From Candidatus Woesearchaeota archaeon (GTDB lineage: Archaea; Nanobdellota; Nanobdellia; Woesearchaeales; UBA10216): DNA of 52,595 nucleotides. Position 1 is the stretch's first letter, and each line of letters begins with the position of its first letter. Shown here one piece after another: positions 39,376 through 47,750 of the stretch. Under the pieces are notes generated by a model. That model was given only the letters and a program-made list of their open reading frames with translations, was not told the DNA's origin and made no database searches. The stretch lies in the NCBI GenBank assembly GCA_002688315.1, contig NZCN01000002.1, positions 102,979-155,573 of the forward strand. The letters run 5' to 3'. The position numbers and the translations under genes were made by a program.

Positions 39376-40065
39376 TCACCCATCCGGCTTCCATTTTGCG
39401 ACTGTTACGTTCTTACCGTTATGATTGCTATGAATGAGCAGTGATACTGCAGCAGCAACTTCTCTGATATCTGTATACTTGGCTCCTTTTGGCTTTACAA
39501 CGCTTGTTTTCAAAATACCTGGGCTGACCATGTTAACAGTAACTCCCTTAGGAGCCGCTTTTGCAAGCGCTTTTGTTAACAGCCACACTCCTGTTTTGCC
39601 AATGTAGTAAGGTGTTGTTTTGTCAGGCACCATCATTTCTGTGCAGCCAACACTTCCAATGTTCACTATTCTTCCTCGCTTTTGCTTTTTCATTATCTTA
39701 ATTGCTTCCTTGCTGCAACTAAAAACAGTTATTGAATTATTTTCAAACATATCTTTAACTTCTTTAGAAGTAGTCTTTAGCAATGGTTTATACAAGAAAT
39801 CGCCAATGTTATTCACCAAAACATCTATTCTCCCAAACTTCTTTTTAGCAGCAGTTACTAGCCTTTTAACATTCTTTTCATTTGTTAAGTCTCCTTTAAC
39901 ACAAATGCAATCGCCGTTAATTTTCCTCAATTCTTTCAATGTCTTAGCAGCTTCTTTTCTGCTTTTGTTGTAATTGATTGCAACAGCATAACCTTCGTTA
40001 GCAAGCATTAACGCTATTGCTTTCCCTAAGCCACGAGCCGCGCCTGTTACAATTGCCCCTTTCAT
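39376..40065 (-). CDS. Short-chain dehydrogenase/reductase (FabG-like)
   Basis: The product is 229 aa from ATG 40065; a TTG five codons upstream is rejected. It has TGAARGLG (7-14) for NAD(P), NNIGD, the catalytic Ser in VNIGSVG, and YYIGK (Y-x3-K). The C-terminal PG motif VNMVSPGILKTS is intact. The 20-residue segment after it is shorter than usual and ends in GKNVTVAKWKPDG, which matches the FabG tail. The substrate is not known; no fatty-acid genes are nearby. An archaeal lipid or quinone carbonyl is possible. Confidence 0.88.
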   Translation of the reverse strand: MKGAIVTGAARGLGKAIALMLANEGYAVAINYNKSRKEAAKTLKELRKINGDCICVKGDLTNEKNVKRLVTAAKKKFGRIDVLVNNIGDFLYKPLLKTTSKEVKDMFENNSITVFSCSKEAIKIMKKQKRGRIVNIGSVGCTEMMVPDKTTPYYIGKTGVWLLTKALAKAAPKGVTVNMVSPGILKTSVVKPKGAKYTDIREVAAAVSLLIHSNHNGKNVTVAKWKPDG

Positions 40066-40085
40066 GCAAATCGAAAGCAACAGTA

Positions 40086-40095
40086 AAATATATAA
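40086..40095 (+). promoter_or_regulatory. TATA box of the 40123 membrane protein gene
   Basis: aaatatataa is centred about 32 bases before ATG 40123, consistent with a start at 40117-40123 and a leaderless or very short-leader message. Confidence 0.5.
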
Positions 40096-40122
40096 AGCTG
40101 CTGTTTTGCCGTATGTTAAGTG

Positions 40123-40821
40123 ATGAGAAAATTCTCAACTTCAACTAAATTGTTTTTCGCTTTTCTTTTTGTAGCTTTAGTGTTTGTAAGCACAAAAATT
40201 AACTTTGCCCAGCTTGTTGGACAGGAAAATCAGTTCTTTACTGTTTTCCAGTTCTTCGGTCCAATTGCAGGAGGAATATTGGGAAGCTTGTTCGGAGCTT
40301 TAATTGTTTTAACTGCTCTCACCACTAATTTTATTGTGAATCTGGTTAATAACAGCAGTAGCTTTGAATTAGTAACACTACTTCGTATTCTTCCAATGGT
40401 GTTTGCAGCATATTACTTTGGCACCAGAAGAAAACACATTTCACTTGTTGTTCCACTTATAGCAATTGCCTTGTTCGTAGCTCATCCTGTCGGTCAGCAA
40501 GTCTGGTATTTCACTCTGTTTTGGACGATTCCAATTATTGCTAAATTCTTCCAAAAAAGATTATTTTTGCGCAGCTTAGGCGCAACTTTCACTGCTCATT
40601 CAGTTGGCGGCGCTATCTGGATTTGGACAGTTCCAATGGCACCAGAAGCATGGATTGCATTAATTCCTGTGGTCATAATTGAACGCCTCTTATTTGCTTC
40701 TGGAATCTCAATATCATTCGTTGCAGCAAACACTCTTTTAGCAAGAGTAGAATCAAAAGTTCCTTTCATTTCGATTGACAAACGCTATATTTTTTCAAAG
40801 CAAATCTTTAAGAATTTTTAA
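40123..40821 (+). CDS. Polytopic membrane protein, possibly ECF-type transporter S component
   Basis: The product is 232 aa from ATG 40123; GTG 40120 is the alternative. It has six to seven membrane helices. FFGPIAGGILGSLFGALIVL and AHPVGQQVWYFTLFW resemble helices of substrate-binding ECF S components, but no diagnostic AxxxA or known vitamin signature could be confirmed. It converges with folC at a shared TTAA, and no ECF ATPase or T component is in the window. Function unknown. Confidence 0.62.
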   Translation: MRKFSTSTKLFFAFLFVALVFVSTKINFAQLVGQENQFFTVFQFFGPIAGGILGSLFGALIVLTALTTNFIVNLVNNSSSFELVTLLRILPMVFAAYYFGTRRKHISLVVPLIAIALFVAHPVGQQVWYFTLFWTIPIIAKFFQKRLFLRSLGATFTAHSVGGAIWIWTVPMAPEAWIALIPVVIIERLLFASGISISFVAANTLLARVESKVPFISIDKRYIFSKQIFKNF

Positions 40822-42023
40822 GCTTCTTCATTAAACCACAACTCCCTAGCTTCTCCTATAGCAAACAGGCTTCCTGTTACTAAAACTGTTTCGTCTTCTG
40901 CTTCTTCAATCGCTTTATTCACAGCTTCTTTTACGTCTTCAATTACTGTTATGTTCTTATTGTATTTTACAACTTCTCTCTCAATCAACCCGCAGTCCAT
41001 TCCTCTGTATTTTGCTTTTGTGATTATGATTTTCTTAACATGCGGTAAGATAAATTCAGCAACTTTTGTTATGTTTTTTTCTTGCGACATTCCTATTACC
41101 AATATAACTTCTTCATTCAAACTACTGAGAAAATTCCCTAGCTTCTCTGCTCCGCTTGGATTATGTGCTCCATCAATTATTACTCTAGGATTTTCTTGCA
41201 TGACTTCCAGCCTTCCTGCCCATTTGGTTTCAGCAATTCCTTTGCTAATTTGCTCGTCGCTAATATCCTTATTATGTTTTTTCAGAGCTTTCAAAGTTTC
41301 TACAGCAATTGCAGCATTTCTTTTTTGGTATTCGCCCAACAATCCTATTTTTCCTTTATAATTTTCTTTGACAATCATAACTTTATTATTCCTGCTTTTT
41401 GCAATCTCAATCAATTGTCTTCTTATCTTGTCATCATCCTCTCCAATAACAGTGATTCCTCCTTTTTTCACTATTCCTGCTTTTTCTTCAGCTATTTTTT
41501 CTTTTGTATCTCCTAAGAATTTCTCGTGTTCCATTCCAATATTTGTTATCACGCTAACTAGTGGCTTTTCTATGGTATTTGTCGCGTCTAATCTGCCTCC
41601 TAAGCCTACTTCAATCACCCCAACATCACAATTCTTCTTTTGAAAGTAAAGGAAAGCCATTGCAGTTGTAAACTCAAAGTAAGTAGGCTGCCCTTTCATT
41701 TCATCTGCAGCTTTTTTCACTTCAACAAACACTTCTGCCATTTCCTCTTTAGAAACCATTTTTCCATCAAACTGAATCCTCTCCCTAAAATCCTGCAAGT
41801 GCGGACTCGTATACATTCCAACTTTATAACCTGCTTTCCTCAGCACCGAGTCAATCATTGCAACAACAGAGCCTTTCCCATTTGTTCCTGCCACGTGAAT
41901 TGTAGAGTATTTATTTTGAGGATTGTCAAGTAAACCACATAATTCTGTGATGTTCCCAAGCCCTAGTTTCATTCCATAGAATTCAAGTTCATCAATGTAT
42001 TGGCTTGCTTGCTTGTAGTTCAT
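40818..42023 (-). CDS. folC: Folylpolyglutamate synthase/dihydrofolate synthase-type Mur ligase
   Basis: The product is 401 aa from ATG 42023, two bases after the PolB stop; upstream in-frame starts lie inside polB. The ATP-binding loop is AGTNGKGSVVAMID, followed by TSPHLQDFRERI, VGLGGRLDATN, and the C-terminal Mur ligase domain with IIDGAHNPSG. It adds glutamate to folate or a folate-like cofactor. The 3' end overlaps the convergent membrane protein gene by four bases. It is cotranscribed with polB, an unusual pairing. Confidence 0.92.
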   Translation of the reverse strand: MNYKQASQYIDELEFYGMKLGLGNITELCGLLDNPQNKYSTIHVAGTNGKGSVVAMIDSVLRKAGYKVGMYTSPHLQDFRERIQFDGKMVSKEEMAEVFVEVKKAADEMKGQPTYFEFTTAMAFLYFQKKNCDVGVIEVGLGGRLDATNTIEKPLVSVITNIGMEHEKFLGDTKEKIAEEKAGIVKKGGITVIGEDDDKIRRQLIEIAKSRNNKVMIVKENYKGKIGLLGEYQKRNAAIAVETLKALKKHNKDISDEQISKGIAETKWAGRLEVMQENPRVIIDGAHNPSGAEKLGNFLSSLNEEVILVIGMSQEKNITKVAEFILPHVKKIIITKAKYRGMDCGLIEREVVKYNKNITVIEDVKEAVNKAIEEAEDETVLVTGSLFAIGEARELWFNEEA

Positions 42024-42024
42024 T

Positions 42025-44379
42025 TTACCCAAAAAAAGTTTCCAATTTGCTTTGCTCGCGCTCTTCAAGAAGTTCCTGGCTGTCATAGCCTATGACTTCC
42101 AGTATTTTGCCTACTGATGGCACAACTTGATTTGCAACATAATATTCTGCGTCATACTCTCCTTCATTGATTTCTTCTGGAAGCTTTGACCTATCTCTAA
42201 TCACGCCTTTGCCTTCCAAAACAACATATCTTATGCTTGTTCCAGGCCCTACTTTTTGCCCTTGCGCTTCCATTTTTTTGGCAATGGCTACATGCGGCGG
42301 AACATTAGCATAGCTTTTCAGTTCTCTTGTTATTTGTGTTTTTATTACCACTTTTCCTGTTGGGATTTTCTTAGCTCGCAAATCTTTGATAATTTCTTTG
42401 ACGTATTCAACAACTTCTTCTTTTTTCTCTCCGCCAAGAATCATTTTCAAAACTTTTTCTTGTGTTTCTTTTGCAACTAATGATAAATTCCTTCTTACAG
42501 TTTCAAAGCCTCTTACTTTCATCTTCCCTGCTTCATCCATTAGGGCATATCTTTTCTTAGCTCCGCTTTCACTTCCTTTTGCAGCAACAAAAATTCCTGA
42601 TTTGTAGAAGTTTTCAAATTCAAGCTCCATTATTCCCGGCAGGTTTTGATTAATCTCTTCAACAAATTTCATTGCTTCTTCCTGCTCTTTCCCGCTTAAT
42701 GCCAAGAATATGGAATCTGTATCGCTATAAAGCACCTTCAATCCAGCATCTTTAGCTTTGTTAATTACTTCTTGTATGTGATGTCTTCCATAAGCAGTTA
42801 TTGCTTTAGCACAGTCAATGTTATACCATCTTGCTCCGAAGAATCCATAATATCCATAAATTGAGTTTGCAATTGTTTTCAAAGCCTGCTGTCTTGCTTC
42901 AAGCGTTTTATCTTCTTCTGATTTTTTTGCTATTTCTTTAACTCTTAATCTTCTCTGTATTACATTATCTATGACTGTTGAAATAAATCCTTTTTTTGCT
43001 TTGCCAAAGCTAACGCCTTTAAGCACTCCATCTTCGCTGTCTTGCCCGTGGATTATTGTATCAGGAGAAATGTTATGCGCAGAAATAATAGTTGGATACA
43101 GGCTTCTGAAATCAAACACTGCAATGTTTTCGTAAAGCCCAGGTGTTGGCTCATAAACATAACCGCCTTCATAGCTTTCCATTCGTCTTTTGCGTTCTTC
43201 CCCAAATTCAGGTCTATTTGGCGCAAGTTCATTAAATTCAGGTGCTTCTTTCATCAAATACCATTCAACCAGTTGCGAGAAGCTCATCCTGCTTAATTCT
43301 GCTGGAGTTAACCCAATCATTTTCGTAAACTCTATTATGTTCGGCATCAGTTTTACGCATAAGTCATAGGTTAGCTTGGCATCCTGCAAGTTATACTCTG
43401 CAAACTTTTCAAGCTCTCCGTTTTCTTCATTCCATGCAGTATAAAGATTCTCTAAGTCAACTTCTACTTTCTCTTCGTCTAAAAGCTCTTTTGCAACGTC
43501 ATTAAGCTTAAAACTGGTGAACGTAGTTCTAAAAATTCTTTTTACAAATCTGAAAACATCTATGTGTGCTATTCCTGTTATTTCTGTTAAAGGAATCTTT
43601 CCTTTCTTCATTTTCATCTCCGAATTATCCAATCCAACATTCAGCTTTATTTTGTATTTTTCTGCTCTTGCTTTTATGCATGGCAAGTCAAACCCGTCAG
43701 AAAAATAGCCTGTCAGAACATCAGGTTTGTACTCTTCCATAATCTGCTGAAATCTTTCAAGTAATTCAACTTCGCTGTCAACAACTTCCAAATAATCAAG
43801 CTTATTGTCAAAGTGCTTCCATGTGATAACTTTTTGAAATCCATCCCCATAAATTGCAATCATTATTATAGGATCATTTTCAGGAACTATCTCTTTGCCA
43901 AACTGAGCTAGTGTTTCAATGTCAACAGAAAGAACTTTAAGTTCAGGTATCTCATCGCTAGCATGGATTATTTTAGCAGCTTTAAAAACATCACATTTAT
44001 AGTTGCTGTCAATAAACTCGCCTTCTGCTTCATAACTTAACAAAGGAATTATTTTGCGGTCAATTAAATATCTTCTGGTGAATGGTATGTCTGCCTCAAG
44101 AGTCTTAAACTTACCTCGAACAATAGGAACATCTGAAGGAAATTTAACAAAGACTTTCTTAGCTTTTATTTCTTTTCCTAGAAACTTTTTCTTATGCTCT
44201 TCAACTTTTACAATTTTTTCATCTTCTGCTTTTTCATCCAGCACCCAAAAATAAGGCTCAAAATCATCAACCTGCACGCATATTTGCTTTTCATTACTCT
44301 TTCCGTAAAGCTCAACAATCGGTTTGCCATCTATTGTTTTGTACGCTATTTCTACTGGGTTAAATCTTATTTTTACCAT
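42025..44379 (-). CDS. polB: Family B DNA polymerase
   Basis: The product is 784 aa, normal for archaeal PolB. Exonuclease motifs are complete: Exo I SVDIETLAQ (D153, E155), Exo II YFSDGFDLPC, Exo III YNLQDAKLTYD. Polymerase motifs follow: A DFRSLYPTI (about 420), B KTIANSIYGYYG (about 500), C YSDTDSI (about 555), then KKRYAL. The C-terminus QSKLETFF (776-783) is a canonical PIP box for PCNA. It is the main replicative polymerase candidate and proofreads. It overlaps nothing at its start; folC follows two bases after its stop. Confidence 0.97.
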   Translation of the reverse strand: MVKIRFNPVEIAYKTIDGKPIVELYGKSNEKQICVQVDDFEPYFWVLDEKAEDEKIVKVEEHKKKFLGKEIKAKKVFVKFPSDVPIVRGKFKTLEADIPFTRRYLIDRKIIPLLSYEAEGEFIDSNYKCDVFKAAKIIHASDEIPELKVLSVDIETLAQFGKEIVPENDPIIMIAIYGDGFQKVITWKHFDNKLDYLEVVDSEVELLERFQQIMEEYKPDVLTGYFSDGFDLPCIKARAEKYKIKLNVGLDNSEMKMKKGKIPLTEITGIAHIDVFRFVKRIFRTTFTSFKLNDVAKELLDEEKVEVDLENLYTAWNEENGELEKFAEYNLQDAKLTYDLCVKLMPNIIEFTKMIGLTPAELSRMSFSQLVEWYLMKEAPEFNELAPNRPEFGEERKRRMESYEGGYVYEPTPGLYENIAVFDFRSLYPTIISAHNISPDTIIHGQDSEDGVLKGVSFGKAKKGFISTVIDNVIQRRLRVKEIAKKSEEDKTLEARQQALKTIANSIYGYYGFFGARWYNIDCAKAITAYGRHHIQEVINKAKDAGLKVLYSDTDSIFLALSGKEQEEAMKFVEEINQNLPGIMELEFENFYKSGIFVAAKGSESGAKKRYALMDEAGKMKVRGFETVRRNLSLVAKETQEKVLKMILGGEKKEEVVEYVKEIIKDLRAKKIPTGKVVIKTQITRELKSYANVPPHVAIAKKMEAQGQKVGPGTSIRYVVLEGKGVIRDRSKLPEEINEGEYDAEYYVANQVVPSVGKILEVIGYDSQELLEEREQSKLETFFG

Positions 44380-44423
44380 GCTCGAAAAGAATTTTTGTAA
44401 TTATTTAAAGGTTTGGCTAGGAT

Positions 44424-44690
44424 TCAATTCCTAATTTCATCTATCTTATCCCTTCTTTCTTGGTTAAGGTAATACTTAAAACCATACTTCTTGGCTTTTT
44501 TGCATAAAATTTTTTGTTTAACTAAGGCATCGGCTACTACTAAAACTTTGCCTTTGTCATCAGAAGGAAAACCGTCTTTTAGTTCATCTTCGTATAAGGA
44601 ACCTTTGCCCCAGCAGCCTAGCTTGTAGAGTTTTATGATTAAAGATTTTGATATTTGTATATATTCGCTCTTAGTTACTTTTTTTGTCAT
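44424..44690 (-). CDS. Small basic protein, unknown
   Basis: The product is 88 aa with no recognised domain. It opens with KVTKSEYIQISKSLIIKLYKLG, contains CWGKGSLYEDEL and a C-terminal KKYGFKYYLNQERRDKI. It is helical and basic, which would suit a nucleic-acid-binding or ribosome-associated protein. The predicted wHTH-like helix pair is uncertain. It is divergent from the wHTH gene at 44827 across 136 bases. Confidence 0.62.
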   Translation of the reverse strand: MTKKVTKSEYIQISKSLIIKLYKLGCWGKGSLYEDELKDGFPSDDKGKVLVVADALVKQKILCKKAKKYGFKYYLNQERRDKIDEIRN

Positions 44691-44770
44691 AAATCTAATT
44701 AAACAATTCTTATATTTAAACTTTCATTAAATAAGGTTCTAACTTTGTCCCATATAGTTCATAATCGAAA

Positions 44771-44799
44771 ACTTTATATAGTTGAATCACCGCAACTAT
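44771..44799 (+). promoter_or_regulatory. TATA box and inverted-repeat operator of the wHTH gene
   Basis: The TATA box actttatata (44771-44780) is followed by ATAGTTG (44778-44784) and CAACTAT (44793-44799), a perfect inverted repeat of seven bases with eight between. It lies between TATA box and predicted start (near 44802), where a repressor would act. The wHTH protein encoded downstream is the natural candidate, so autoregulation is likely but inferred. Confidence 0.58.
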
Positions 44800-44826
44800 T
44801 TTTAACAAGAAGATGAATTTTTTAAA

Positions 44827-45159
44827 ATGTTACAAAAATCTTTATTTTTAAAAGCGTACGGCGACAGTCCTATACTTAGAGTTCTTGATTTTTTAGTAAC
44901 ATTCCAAGACTATGATTATTCTATGAAAGATATTGCGAAAAATGCAAAGATAGGCTATACCACGTTAAAGTTATTCTGGAAGAATTTAGTTGATAGAAAG
45001 ATGATAAAACAAACAAGAGTCGTTGGAAAAGCTAAAATGTATAAATTAAACACAGATAACCCTGAAATTAAAGAATTTATTAAGCTGTATTGGCTAGTTA
45101 TCGATAGAGAAACTGATAGACTATTAAAGAAAGAAAAAGAAGTTACTGTTCAACATTAG
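44827..45159 (+). CDS. Winged-helix transcription regulator (ArsR/MarR-like)
   Basis: The product is 110 aa. Residues about 15-75 form a winged helix: ILRVLDFLV, then YSMKDIAKNAKIGYTTLKLFWKNLVDRKMI as the HTH, and VVGKAKMYKLN as the wing. The C-terminal 35 residues are helical and may dimerise. Small regulators of this type are frequent in DPANN genomes. An inverted repeat at 44778-44799 in its promoter suggests it represses itself. Confidence 0.8.
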   Translation: MLQKSLFLKAYGDSPILRVLDFLVTFQDYDYSMKDIAKNAKIGYTTLKLFWKNLVDRKMIKQTRVVGKAKMYKLNTDNPEIKEFIKLYWLVIDRETDRLLKKEKEVTVQH

Positions 45160-45263
45160 TATTCCTTCTCAACCACAGCTTTCAAGAATTTTCGAAGTTA
45201 TTTAAAGGTTTAGCATTCAAAAAATGAAAAGATTTATATGCTTTAAATAGGATATGGTAAACA

Positions 45264-45689
45264 ATGACAAAAACAATTATGCTTGCTTTGTTACTGGTAT
45301 CAATGCTTATTTTATACGGTTGTACATCCCAAGAACTTGTTACGCCTGAACTTATTCTACCCGAAAAATGCACTTTCCCTGTCCAGATTGCTTGTGTTGA
45401 TTTCGATGTGACCAAAGACTCTATAGCAATAACTGTTTTGAATGGTGCAGGAAGAGATATGACTATTAAAAGCGTCACGTTTTCAGGAGATGCTGTTGAT
45501 GGATGTGTGGTGGAAAGAGAAACACCCATCGCAAATAGAGAAGAAGCTACTTTTGAAGCAACGAATTGCAATATTGAACCAAGTAGAAAAGGTAGAGGGG
45601 TATTTCCAATGGATGTAGTATACTTCTGGGATGAAGATCCTACCGCAGAACATTCACTTTATGGTGAAATGTTAGCAAGTGTTAGATAA
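45264..45689 (+). CDS. Lipoprotein of unknown function
   Basis: The product is 141 aa. The leader ends in LILYGC (C20, lipobox), so the protein is lipid-anchored. The mature part is a small beta domain with four cysteines (CTFPVQIAC and VDGCVVE, later ATNC), containing ITVLNGAGRDMTIKSV, like Ig or small C2-type sandwiches. No family is recognised. TATA box gatttatatg at 45231-45240 gives a nearly leaderless mRNA. Confidence 0.7.
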   Translation: MTKTIMLALLLVSMLILYGCTSQELVTPELILPEKCTFPVQIACVDFDVTKDSIAITVLNGAGRDMTIKSVTFSGDAVDGCVVERETPIANREEATFEATNCNIEPSRKGRGVFPMDVVYFWDEDPTAEHSLYGEMLASVR

Positions 45690-45741
45690 CAAATAGAAAA
45701 CAGAAGTAGTTATTTGTAAAACAAAGCGAGGTATTTTGAAA

Positions 45742-46299
45742 ATGACATCCCAGCATTTTGAGCAGAGAGTTGGTGTTTACGTTGATGTGCAGAACATGTA
45801 TTATTCTGCCAAGAATTTGTATAATGCCAAGGTTAATTTTGCAAACATTCTGAAGGCAGTGGTTGGTAAAAGGCGTTTAGTTCGGGCAAATGCTTATGTG
45901 ATTAAGGCAGATATTGAGGAGCAGGACAAATTCTTTAACGCGTTAAAGCAGATGGGTTTTGAAGTTCACTCCAAGAACTTGCAAACTTTTCTTGGAGGCG
46001 CAAAAAAAGGCGATTGGGATGTTGGAATAGCAATGGACATGATTGAACAGTCTCAAAAACTTGACACTATTGTTCTTGTTTCCGGTGATGGTGATTTCCA
46101 GCCTTTGCTTCAGCATTTAAGAAGAGCTGTTGGCTGCAGAGTTGAAGTGGCAGCATTTGGAAAGTCAACTTCCAAGAAACTCGGAGAAGAAGCAGACAGC
46201 TTCCTTGACTTAGATAACCGAAGATTTTTGATAACGCCTACGAGAAGAGCAGCTTCCTCGCCGCCTGGAAGAACCCCTTCAAGTGCTAAAACTCGATAA
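45742..46299 (+). CDS. NYN-domain (LabA/DUF88-like) PIN-fold RNase
   Basis: The product is 185 aa from ATG 45742, nine bases after GAGGT (45728-45732); TTG 45736 is too close to that site. Conserved acidic residues of the NYN/PIN fold are visible: GVYVDVQNMYY near the start, KKGDWDVGIAMDMIE, and VSGDGDFQPLLQHLRR. The C-terminal 25 residues are Ser/Pro/Arg-rich and disordered. The family acts on RNA, probably as an endoribonuclease. A YbjQ gene follows 14 bases later. Confidence 0.9.
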   Translation: MTSQHFEQRVGVYVDVQNMYYSAKNLYNAKVNFANILKAVVGKRRLVRANAYVIKADIEEQDKFFNALKQMGFEVHSKNLQTFLGGAKKGDWDVGIAMDMIEQSQKLDTIVLVSGDGDFQPLLQHLRRAVGCRVEVAAFGKSTSKKLGEEADSFLDLDNRRFLITPTRRAASSPPGRTPSSAKTR

Positions 46300-46313
46300 A
46301 CAGCTTATCCAAA

Positions 46314-46631
46314 ATGATATACGTTACAACCTCCGAAATTCAAGGAAAGAAAATTGTCAAAACTATTGGCGTAGTGAAAGGCAGCAGTGTTCGCGCTAAA
46401 TGGTTTGGCGCAGATATTATTGCAAACATAAGGAATGTTTTTGGTGGAGAAATAGTGGAATATTCTAACTTATTGGATCAGACAAGACAGAAAGCTATTG
46501 ACCGTATGCTTGAGGATGCAAAGGCAAATGGCGCTAATGCTATCGTAAATGTCCGCTTCGCGTCATCCCAAATTGGCCAGCAAGCTGCAGAAATATTAGT
46601 TTACGGGACAGCAGTTGTAGTTAAGCTTTGA
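46314..46631 (+). CDS. YbjQ/UPF0145 family protein
   Basis: The product is 105 aa with the full YbjQ (PF01906) pattern: VTTSEIQGKKIVKTIGVVKGSSVR, then NLLDQTRQKAIDRMLEDAKANGANAIVNVRF and YGTAVVVK at the end. The fold is a pentameric alpha-beta domain sometimes called heavy-metal-binding, but no function is proven. It overlaps the convergent zinc-ribbon gene by 11 bases. Confidence 0.9.
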   Translation: MIYVTTSEIQGKKIVKTIGVVKGSSVRAKWFGADIIANIRNVFGGEIVEYSNLLDQTRQKAIDRMLEDAKANGANAIVNVRFASSQIGQQAAEILVYGTAVVVKL

Positions 46632-46773
46632 ACGTTTTCTCAACGTCTCGTTCTATGATAATGTCTCCTGTATAGCCGCACTTGTCACATTTGTATCTGT
46701 TCCCTGTTATTCCTAGCGTGCGGTCCATGCCTACGTCAGTTGATCCGCATTTAGGGCAGGTTTTTATTTTCAT
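46621..46773 (-). CDS. Small zinc-ribbon protein, unknown
   Basis: The product is 50 aa and carries two CxxC pairs, C6/C9 (CPKCG) and C29/C32 (CDKCG), with the DIIIERDVEK tail, resembling the transcription-factor-type zinc ribbon. It starts at ATG 46773, whose ATGA overlaps the upstream membrane protein stop by four bases, so translation is coupled. It is the last gene in a likely L10e operon. Confidence 0.8.
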   Translation of the reverse strand: MKIKTCPKCGSTDVGMDRTLGITGNRYKCDKCGYTGDIIIERDVEKTFKA

Positions 46774-47309
46774 TTGACTTTCTTATAACCCAGCCATATC
46801 AGTACAGCTAATGCTATTCCTAACAAAATAAATCTGTAAATGTTTTGCAAATGTTCCCAGTAGCGCATGCTTGCAATTATCAATCCAAGTATTCCGCCAA
46901 GCAAGAACCCGGTTGATACTGCTTCTACTTTAATCATTATCCCTGCTGCGAGTGCAGCAACTGCTACTATCAGTAATGCCGCAAACACATTGCCGTCATG
47001 AACCTTTCTTACAGCGTCGTACTCTACATTGCAGGTTTCACAGTAAGCTTCTGTAGCGCAGCCTCTGCTGTCGTATTTGTACGCTACATGCCCTACGTCT
47101 TTAGTGCATTCGTTTTGCAGTTCCTCGCTCGCTTCTATTGCTTCGCATTCCTGCGCTGCTATCTTTAGCGGTTGTGCTCTTTGGAATTCATCGCAGTAGT
47201 CAGAATACTCTGGTCCTGGGTAGAAAGTTGCTACTCCGTAATTCACAAAAAGGTTGAAAACAATAGCTATGGCAACTGCTATAACCCATTTCTTAATCTT
47301 GTTGGTCAT
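46770..47309 (-). CDS. Membrane protein with a cysteine-rich extracellular loop, unknown
   Basis: The product is 179 aa. One helix lies at the start (about 8-28), then an extracellular loop of about 80 residues with seven cysteines (including YCETC), and three C-terminal helices (about 108-178). No family is recognised. Topology suggests a surface-exposed disulfide domain held by four helices. It overlaps the upstream gene by 17 bases and the downstream one by four, so it is in a compact operon behind L10e. Confidence 0.75.
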   Translation of the reverse strand: MTNKIKKWVIAVAIAIVFNLFVNYGVATFYPGPEYSDYCDEFQRAQPLKIAAQECEAIEASEELQNECTKDVGHVAYKYDSRGCATEAYCETCNVEYDAVRKVHDGNVFAALLIVAVAALAAGIMIKVEAVSTGFLLGGILGLIIASMRYWEHLQNIYRFILLGIALAVLIWLGYKKVK

Positions 47310-47703
47310 ATAGTCTCAATTCTGTTCTTTGAAGGTTCCTTATTAAGTCAAGGTAACCCGAAGAGCTTTTATTGTTTTTTATTTTTTGTGCTTTGCTGTG
47401 TAATGTTCTGAAGAAGTCAATAAGCATAGCTCTTGTTTTTTGTTCGTTTTCCACAACCACTTCAACATCTATCAATGATTCGCCATCAAATTCAAGAACA
47501 TTGTTTTTCTCGCTTATAATTAGCTCGTTCATTAGTTGCAGTGCAAGAACATTTGCGTCTCCAAGCTTTGTTGTTCTGGTTATCTGCTTGCTTTTGTTGC
47601 TTTCATAAAATATTCCCAGAACTGCCATGTTATCCATTGGCGAGAAAGACTTAACTATAACTTTCAGCAAACTAACATGTGCGGTCTTTAAGCTCTGTTC
47701 CAT
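47293..47703 (-). CDS. Conserved-type hypothetical protein, unknown
   Basis: The product is 136 aa. It is soluble and helical-beta, with LKVIVKSFSPMDNMAVLGIFYE at the start, FDGESLIDVEVVVENE in the middle and a long C-terminal helix SSGYLDLIRNLQRTELRLYDQ. No domain is recognised. It lies 47 bases downstream of L10e and overlaps the membrane protein by 17 bases, so the three small genes and L10e are probably one transcript. Confidence 0.65.
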   Translation of the reverse strand: MEQSLKTAHVSLLKVIVKSFSPMDNMAVLGIFYESNKSKQITRTTKLGDANVLALQLMNELIISEKNNVLEFDGESLIDVEVVVENEQKTRAMLIDFFRTLHSKAQKIKNNKSSSGYLDLIRNLQRTELRLYDQQD

Positions 47704-47750
47704 TAACTCTTTTTTTGAATTTAGAGTTTAAAAACTTTTCTTTCGATAAA

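Noticed and set aside
42024-42086. N-terminal extension of FolC by 21 codons into polB
   Set aside because: The extension overlaps the polB 3' end in another frame, while an ATG two bases after the polB stop gives the usual FolC start.
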